The notes under the pieces: generated by a model
Told to the model about the DNA's origin: nothing
The model's database searches: none
What the model saw: the letters and a program-made list of their open reading frames with translations, nothing else
Shown: positions 59,758 through 64,000 of the stretch, piece after piece
Numbering within the stretch: position 1 is the first letter of the stretch
Layout of the letters: the number at the start of each line of letters is the position of its first letter
Translations under genes and position numbers: made by a program
IMG/VR virus record: IMGVR_UViG_3300031754_000002
Coordinates: 41,859 to 105,858 of that record
From: a virus
Direction: 5' to 3' (one strand)
DNA length: 64,000 bases

Positions 59758-60069
59758 ATGGCTGTTGGCGACTGCGAAGTGGTGGGGATCAGCGAGATCG
59801 ACGAGGACCGCTGCCTTGAGTGCGCCGCCAAGCACTATGGTCCCCTGCGCGCGGAGCGGCTACGAAGCGGCCTTGAGGACCACTCGCGCAGTTGGTGGGA
59901 CGGTCCTCAGCGCTACTACCAGTGGCAGGCCGACGATGACGCCGGCGAGCGAGATTGCCAGTGCGAGCCTTTCGTGCGCGGCATAGGGGAATGCCCGCGC
60001 TGCTGCGAGACGCTGTGCGTGGACTGTGGCAAGCGCCTAGATCGCGTGCCGGCCGCACCGGAGGGTTGA
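59758..60069 (+). CDS. Zinc-knuckle protein with CxECAxKHYG motif (103 aa)
   Basis: RCLECAAKHYGPLRAERL near residue 20 matches the fragment at 29669-29784. A second cluster (GECPRCCETLCVDCG) ends the protein. Probably a zinc-binding adaptor. Confidence 0.6.
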   Translation: MAVGDCEVVGISEIDEDRCLECAAKHYGPLRAERLRSGLEDHSRSWWDGPQRYYQWQADDDAGERDCQCEPFVRGIGECPRCCETLCVDCGKRLDRVPAAPEG

Positions 60070-60080
60070 GGGATGGACAG

Positions 60081-60470
60081 ATGGAGGCCACTTGGAGTCG
60101 CCACGCCTACGCGCTCGAACGCACGCACCGGCCAGCGAATCGCCGTGACTATGACGTGGGCTGGCGGGCGGCCCGCGATTACTTCACCGAAAAGGACTAC
60201 ACACCCCATTCAGTACTGCGTCCCCAAACGGGAAGTGTAGTATCTGTGGTCCGCCTAGACCCAAATGGCAAACGTATAGCTGGGACGACGATGAAGATCG
60301 AGCCAATCTGGCTATCCCTCGATGACGTGAACCAAATCCTCGGGTGGGGGTCGATGGCGCAGATCCACAGCAGCCCACCGCAAGGCGACTTGGCCCCACG
60401 GCTCATAGCGTTGCAGCGAAGCCTAGCCGAGGACTATGATGACGACCCCGGTTTCACTGTCGATGGGTGA
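60081..60470 (+). CDS. Phage hypothetical protein (129 aa)
   Basis: GAGGG lies eight bases before ATG 60081. The frame reads RRDYDVGWRAARDYFTEKD and PIWLSLDDVNQILGWGS. A competing frame from 60073 covers only the first half and is judged less likely. Confidence 0.5.
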   Translation: MEATWSRHAYALERTHRPANRRDYDVGWRAARDYFTEKDYTPHSVLRPQTGSVVSVVRLDPNGKRIAGTTMKIEPIWLSLDDVNQILGWGSMAQIHSSPPQGDLAPRLIALQRSLAEDYDDDPGFTVDG

Positions 60471-60626
60471 GCCGTACGGCTTTACGCTGTCGTCGCAGAA
60501 GGTCAGCGGCCTACTAGGACGGTCTCGCCATCTTGCCTCGCCGCCGATCGAGGCGCGGGGACATATGGCTGTGGCGAGAGTATCGAGTTACTGGCTTCGG
60601 TCGGCTTTGGCTGTCTAACCTCAGCG

Positions 60627-61109
60627 ATGACCGGCATGGTGCTATCCACTGCTCTAGGTGCGCGGGCTATGCCTGAGCCATCCAGTCATGTCAAGGCGAA
60701 CGTCACGCCCATCCCCAAGCCGGAGCGCAAGAAGAAAGCACCGGAGTTGAAACGCACTGCCATGACGTGTAAGCCAAGCAAACTAAAACGGACCCCGCTC
60801 GGCCACTGCACTGACGCCCAGCGCGAGCGAGTTGCCAATCAAGTCTGTGTTGTCTGCGGCAAACACTTCAACGAATGCGAGCCGATGCACTTCGTCGATC
60901 GAGCCCATCCCAAGATGAGCCAAGTGGCCGCCGACGACGAGCGCGCAGTCGTACCCGGTTGCCACTGGTGCCATATCGAAGTACACGAAGGCAAGATCGA
61001 TCTACTGCCCTGTCTTGAGCCAGCGTGGAGAGATAGCCAGGAATGGGCTGCCGGCGCGGTCGGCCTTGCGTCTGCGATACGCTCAATCACGGGAGAACGC
61101 TCGGGATGA
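60627..61109 (+). CDS. HNH-like endonuclease (160 aa)
   Basis: After a basic region (PIPKPERKKKAPELKRT) comes a CVVCGKHFNEC knuckle, HFVDRAHPKM and CHWCHIEVHEG, an HNH/treble-clef arrangement. The start is uncertain; ATG 60669 is an alternative. The 150 bases before it show no clear gene. Confidence 0.6.
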   Translation: MTGMVLSTALGARAMPEPSSHVKANVTPIPKPERKKKAPELKRTAMTCKPSKLKRTPLGHCTDAQRERVANQVCVVCGKHFNECEPMHFVDRAHPKMSQVAADDERAVVPGCHWCHIEVHEGKIDLLPCLEPAWRDSQEWAAGAVGLASAIRSITGERSG

Positions 61110-61351
61110 CTAAGCCCCTGACAGAGTCGCAGCTTCGCGCCCTCCGAGAGGTAGCTGAGGGTCGCGTGCGCTATTACCGTGGTGAGCTTCGCTATCGTTC
61201 CACGGAGTTCCCGCCAGCAATCCGTAACGATGTTGCTATGCGACTCCGCAATGAGGGCCTAATTCGTCTTGAAAGGGGCGAGCTTGGGAAATCCTGGCAG
61301 CCGGTTGTCCTTACCGAGTCCGGCCAGATGCGTTTGGTGGCTGGCGCATGA
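61106..61351 (+). CDS. Winged-helix-like protein (81 aa)
   Basis: ATG 61106 overlaps the HNH stop. LTESQLRALREVAEGRV, NDVAMRLRNEGLIRLE and PVVLTESGQMRLVAG fit a winged helix. Confidence 0.55.
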   Translation: MTKPLTESQLRALREVAEGRVRYYRGELRYRSTEFPPAIRNDVAMRLRNEGLIRLERGELGKSWQPVVLTESGQMRLVAGA

Positions 61352-61635
61352 GAATCATAGTTTGTGGTGGCCGTGACTATTCTGGCGCGGGCAATGCCGC
61401 CAAGATGCGTAGCTTTATGGCAACGCTTGATTCCGGCGTGGGCTTCGATCCGCCCACAATCGTTCACGGGGACGCACCCGGCGCCGACACGCTCGCTAAG
61501 CTCGCTGCGATTGAGGCTGGTTATCCGGTCGAGGATCAGCCGACCCTAGGAGGTTCATCCGATGAAATCAACAATGGGAAGCAACGCTCACGCGAGCGCA
61601 AAGCCGCCGCCGATGCCATAGGGATTAGAGCCTGA
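61348..61635 (+). CDS. SLOG/YspA-like (DUF2493) protein, C-terminus diverged (95 aa)
   Basis: MRIIVCGGRDYSGAGNAAKM and IVHGDAPGADTLAKLAAIEAG are the nucleotide-binding signatures of YspA-type SLOG proteins. The expected C-terminal part (Arg-Asn containing) is missing or replaced. An AGGAGG followed by ATG 61561 inside its 3' end hints at a recent truncation. Confidence 0.7.
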   Translation: MRIIVCGGRDYSGAGNAAKMRSFMATLDSGVGFDPPTIVHGDAPGADTLAKLAAIEAGYPVEDQPTLGGSSDEINNGKQRSRERKAAADAIGIRA

Positions 61636-61757
61636 TGCACCCGATCCTCAAGCCAGGAAAGCCCGGTATCTGTCCTGCACTGCTGTCGTATCGTGAGAAT
61701 ACGCGGCGCAACGCGGCAGAAGCGCGTCGGCCCCCGAGAAGGCCACGCAATGCCTGA
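61635..61757 (+). CDS. Basic microprotein (40 aa)
   Basis: ATG 61635 overlaps the SLOG stop. MHPILKPGKPGICPALLSYR with an Arg/Pro tail. Overlaps the next start. Confidence 0.4.
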   Translation: MHPILKPGKPGICPALLSYRENTRRNAAEARRPPRRPRNA

Positions 61758-62031
61758 GCCGTGGTCAGCAAACATCTCGTTGTGTACCGATCATCTGGCG
61801 TTCGTTGACACGCCCGCACCACGCGGAGGGATCAAGGTCATTGAGGCCGAGCCCGTGCTCGCCGTCGTCAAGCAGCTACGAAACGCGTTGGACTATGCAC
61901 GCGAGCAGGAGGTAGGCGGACGGCATGACTGGTGCGATGACCAGCATGTTCTCGACGCACTCGAAGCCGGACGGCATCTCCTGGTAGCTAATGGTGGCGT
62001 GGCCTATGCTAAGCAGCAGATGTCCAAATGA
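61750..62031 (+). CDS. Phage hypothetical protein (93 aa)
   Basis: Helical protein (VLAVVKQLRNALDYAREQ, DDQHVLDALEAGRHLL). No family. Confidence 0.5.
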   Translation: MPEPWSANISLCTDHLAFVDTPAPRGGIKVIEAEPVLAVVKQLRNALDYAREQEVGGRHDWCDDQHVLDALEAGRHLLVANGGVAYAKQQMSK

Positions 62032-62195
62032 GTGAGCTATGCGCTAACCCTCGATGCCTAAGCGCGGCGCTGGAGATTGGCGAGCAAGCTATCGACGTAA
62101 CGGCGTTCCGTCCGGCAGTCGCAGGTTTGCGCGAGGCGTTGTCGCAGATTCGAGTAGTTCTCGGCATCGATGACATTCCCAAGGAGGAGAAATGA
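62028..62195 (+). CDS. Small helical phage protein (55 aa)
   Basis: Overlaps genes on both sides by four bases. CANPRCLSAALEIGEQAID and LREALSQIRVVLGI. The next ribosome site (AAGGAGG) lies in its last codons. Confidence 0.5.
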   Translation: MSELCANPRCLSAALEIGEQAIDVTAFRPAVAGLREALSQIRVVLGIDDIPKEEK

Positions 62196-62380
62196 GCCAA
62201 CCGGACTTCAACAGCGAGACACACCGAAATCTCGTGAAACTCGCAATCGCCGCCGCCTTTGCTGATAACGAGCCAGTAGAGAATGCCGTGGCCGTGATCC
62301 TCCGACAGTGGATGCTGCCGCCGACTCTGGATGTGAGCAAGCTGACGGCCTCCGAAAAGCGACGCTATGGGCTATCGTGA
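62192..62380 (+). CDS. Phage hypothetical protein (62 aa)
   Basis: AAGGAGG precedes ATG 62192. HRNLVKLAIAAAFADNEPV and a basic end. Unknown. Confidence 0.55.
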   Translation: MSQPDFNSETHRNLVKLAIAAAFADNEPVENAVAVILRQWMLPPTLDVSKLTASEKRRYGLS

Positions 62381-62532
62381 GCCAGCCACTACGTAACCTT
62401 GCTTGTAAACTATGGTCAAGCCATGAGTGGGGTGAGTGGGACCCTAGGCCATGGCAAAACCTGCTTGGCTTGAGCTACCGGGTGCGCTGGTGCCGTAAGT
62501 GTGGTGCTCGGGATATAGCGAGTTGGTTCTGA
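62377..62532 (+). CDS. DUF1660-like small phage protein (51 aa)
   Basis: GTG 62377 overlaps the upstream stop. CKLWSSHEWGEWDPRPW and WCRKCGARD match the C-H-C-C spacing of DUF1660-type phage proteins, a single zinc site. Confidence 0.5.
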   Translation: MSQPLRNLACKLWSSHEWGEWDPRPWQNLLGLSYRVRWCRKCGARDIASWF

Positions 62533-62918
62533 TGAGCGAGAAGCTATCATCCTGCTGCAAGGCGCAGGTCCGCATCATGGGCGACGTTACGCAGTATTAC
62601 GTCTGCTCGGCCTGCAAGAAAGCATGTGACACGCACCGAGAAGCCAAGGTGAGCAAATCCCCTCCCGTGACGAGCCGGTTCCTTGTCGAGCCGATCCGTG
62701 CCGACGAAGCCCATAAGGGCGACGACATCGTTATCGTAGAGTCCAGTGGCATACTCGACGGTATCCGGCCCGTGTCGATGGACAACCGCTGCCTCTCGCT
62801 TGAGGGCGTCGGGGTAGCGGAGCTATCGAATGACAGTGTGGTCCTACGGGTGGTTAGAGACACCGGACAGGAACAGGTTGACCCAGCGGTGATTGAGCGC
62901 TACCGTGAACAACCATGA
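62532..62918 (+). CDS. Zinc-ribbon phage protein (128 aa)
   Basis: SSCCKAQVRIMGDVTQYY and VCSACKKACD form an N-terminal ribbon; the rest is beta-rich (DDIVIVESSGILDGIR). ATG 62532 overlaps the previous stop. Confidence 0.55.
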   Translation: MSEKLSSCCKAQVRIMGDVTQYYVCSACKKACDTHREAKVSKSPPVTSRFLVEPIRADEAHKGDDIVIVESSGILDGIRPVSMDNRCLSLEGVGVAELSNDSVVLRVVRDTGQEQVDPAVIERYREQP

Positions 62919-63130
62919 CAGTGGTCCGGCTCAAGGGTGGCCCGTTCGCTGGCGAGATCGTTCGCCTACCAGCAACCCGCGTGCATTACCACAACGGTGA
63001 GCGGGTACCGGAGGGCCATGTTGCCGTATATAAAGCCCGACACCAGCGGCCGAAGACCCTGCGCTTCGACGGCTTCCGCAAAGTGCTCACTGACGATCTA
63101 GCGCGCGCCGCGGTTATGCTTGATCCATGA
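62915..63130 (+). CDS. Phage hypothetical protein (71 aa)
   Basis: VVRLKGGPFAGEIVRLPA is a two-strand opening often seen in small phage beta proteins. No family. Confidence 0.5.
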   Translation: MTVVRLKGGPFAGEIVRLPATRVHYHNGERVPEGHVAVYKARHQRPKTLRFDGFRKVLTDDLARAAVMLDP

Positions 63131-63246
63131 TGAGGACCCATGCCCGCACACATGTCCGCTGGTCCCTTACTGACCGCTTCTATCATGGCCGGAGCCGAGT
63201 CGAGTGCAAACAACCGCACCCATGCACGAGGGGCAAGCGGCGATGA
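63127..63246 (+). CDS. Basic microprotein (39 aa)
   Basis: ATG 63127 overlaps the upstream stop and its TGA overlaps the next ATG. MMRTHARTHVRWSLTDRFY. Low support beyond coupling. Confidence 0.35.
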   Translation: MMRTHARTHVRWSLTDRFYHGRSRVECKQPHPCTRGKRR

Positions 63247-63461
63247 TCGTCTGGCTGCCTGTGGGATGGCTCGCCCTCAACGCGCTCATCGTCCTGCTCG
63301 GCTATCGAGCACACAGTCACCGGAGAGCGTTTGTTGTGCGCCAACAGATACGGGAAGCGACTTGGCTTGCTGGCGATAGGAGGCTAAGACGAATGCCGGA
63401 TGGTGCAAATGGTGAGTACGCCCAGCTTAAGACTGGGAGGTCGAGGTTCGAGTCCTGGTAG
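63243..63461 (+). CDS. Small membrane protein running into the element end (72 aa)
   Basis: A membrane helix (MIVWLPVGWLALNALIVLL) is followed by a basic region. The frame stops only at a TAG formed by the element terminus, and its last part overlaps a tRNA-like sequence, so the true end is unclear. Confidence 0.45.
   Translation: MIVWLPVGWLALNALIVLLGYRAHSHRRAFVVRQQIREATWLAGDRRLRRMPDGANGEYAQLKTGRSRFESW
63394..63456 (+). tRNA. tRNA-like gene cut by the element end (anticodon UAA)
   Basis: Acceptor 5' strand TGCCGGA, D-arm GTGC-AAATGGTGA-GTAC, anticodon arm CCCAG-CTTAAGA-CTGGG and the T-arm CGAGG-TTCGAGT-CCT are in order. The element begins after the third base of the 3' T-stem, so the 3' acceptor strand is missing. 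The variable loop is short although UAA would be tRNA-Leu, so identity is uncertain. Confidence 0.5.
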
Positions 63462-63587
63462 TGGGTCAGTTTGGGATTCGTCCCCACGGGACAGGTTGCG
63501 GGGTCTAGTGTCGCTGGCAATCAGCCAAGCGGCCCCGGCGCGGATGGTAGTCCGACACCGGGGCCTTGACACGGAGGTGAAGCTCCA

Positions 63588-64000
63588 TGCCCGACGAGAA
63601 CCCTACCCCCGACGAGCCTGCGCGCGACTTCGGCAACGTCGACCCCGACCGCGACCACGACCGCGACCACGACCCGAGGACAGCCGTGCCGGTCACGACG
63701 ACCACGACCACGACCACGACCGCGACCACGACCACGACCACGACCCCGACCCCGACCGCGACCACGACCGCGACCGCGACCACGACCCCGACCGCGACCA
63801 CGACCGCGACCGCGACCACGACCACGACCGCGATCCCGACCACGACCACGACCCGAGGACAGCCGTGCCGGTCACGACGACCACGACCACGACCACGACC
63901 GCGATCCCGACCACGACCACGACCCCGACCCCGACCGCGACCACGACCGCGACCGCGACCACGACCCCGACCGCGACCTCGACCGCGACCGCGACCACGA
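63588..64000 (+). CDS. Cargo ORF dissolving into low-complexity repeat, partial
   Basis: It begins with the same 17 residues as the cargo gene at 15288 (MPDENPTPDEPARDFGN). Then it becomes Asp-Arg-Asp-His, then Thr-rich, then Arg-Pro repeats, because the same GACCNC units are read in different frames. Real gene or assembly artefact cannot be decided here. Confidence 0.35.
63640..64000. repeat. GACC(A/G)CGACC-type tandem repeat at the window edge
   Basis: Six-base units GACCAC, GACCGC and GACCCC alternate to the end. A distinct segment, CGAGGACAGCCGTGCCGGTC, occurs twice 179 bases apart, a spacing not divisible by three. Confidence 0.8.

Larger units (their letters stand above)
63457..64000. 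mobile_element. Left end of another IS1-type element, incomplete
   Basis: The terminus GGTAGTGGGTCAGTTT and about 130 following bases match the left end of the first element (15158 onward) with few differences. The right end and transposase lie outside the window. Confidence 0.7.

Overview
The window is most of the genome of a tailed double-stranded DNA phage or prophage from a high-GC, probably actinobacterial, host. It has an HK97-type head set: small and large terminase, portal, prohead protease and capsid. It also has a DnaB-type helicase, a lysis cassette, tRNA genes and long chains of very small genes that overlap by four bases. SD-led and apparently leaderless starts (TATAAT box exactly six bases before the start codon) both occur. 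The host group is inferred from composition and protein style, not proven.

Layout. 1-6.0 kb, minus strand: tail or appendage proteins, a small structural protein, the major capsid protein and the prohead protease. 6.0-9.4 kb, plus strand: an RHH regulator and accessory genes, two of them behind C-rich, G-poor leaders. 9.4-11.8 kb, minus: the portal gene with a class 1 intein, an in-frame amber codon and a +1 frameshift. 11.9-15.1 kb: a broken endonuclease VII gene, small genes, a proteasome-like remnant and an odd tRNA-Glu. 15.2-18.0 kb: an IS1-family element with cargo. 18.0-20.5 kb, plus: small genes ending in a DUF6745-like gene with a 37-copy 12-bp minisatellite. 20.5-23.6 kb: an IS1595-family element with cargo. 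23.7-47.3 kb, almost all minus: terminase (class 3 intein in the Walker B motif), many microgenes, MT-A70 methyltransferase, a Panacea-like/Fic pair, DnaB, a second methyltransferase, VRR-NUC and a recombination-type protein, interrupted by a plus-strand GroES pair at 43.4-44.1 kb. 47.5-50.6 kb: a second IS1-family element. 50.8-57.5 kb, minus: an Rpf-like wall enzyme, RtcB RNA ligase, Ro60 (TROVE/vWA), two tandem tRNA-mimicking Y RNA candidates, a GH25-like lysin, tRNA-Ala and holin-like proteins. 57.6-63.4 kb, plus: early small genes. 63.46 kb to the end: the left end of another IS1-type element, running into a low-complexity repeat.

Three intact elements can be placed to the base, each with inverted termini and a perfect 8-bp target duplication. 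They split two small phage genes and the loop of a terminator hairpin. Although they belong to two unrelated transposase families, all three carry the same kinds of passenger gene: an XRE regulator, a winged-helix-like protein and a small basic protein (KGG-type in two of them).

The most interesting system is the Ro60-RtcB operon with two RNAs just upstream. Each shows T-arm, then closed acceptor-like stem, then D-arm, which is the permuted order of YrlA-type Y RNAs. At least eight genes need a single small indel to read through, and the portal gene also has an amber codon, so the sequence is either a decaying prophage or an imperfectly polished assembly.
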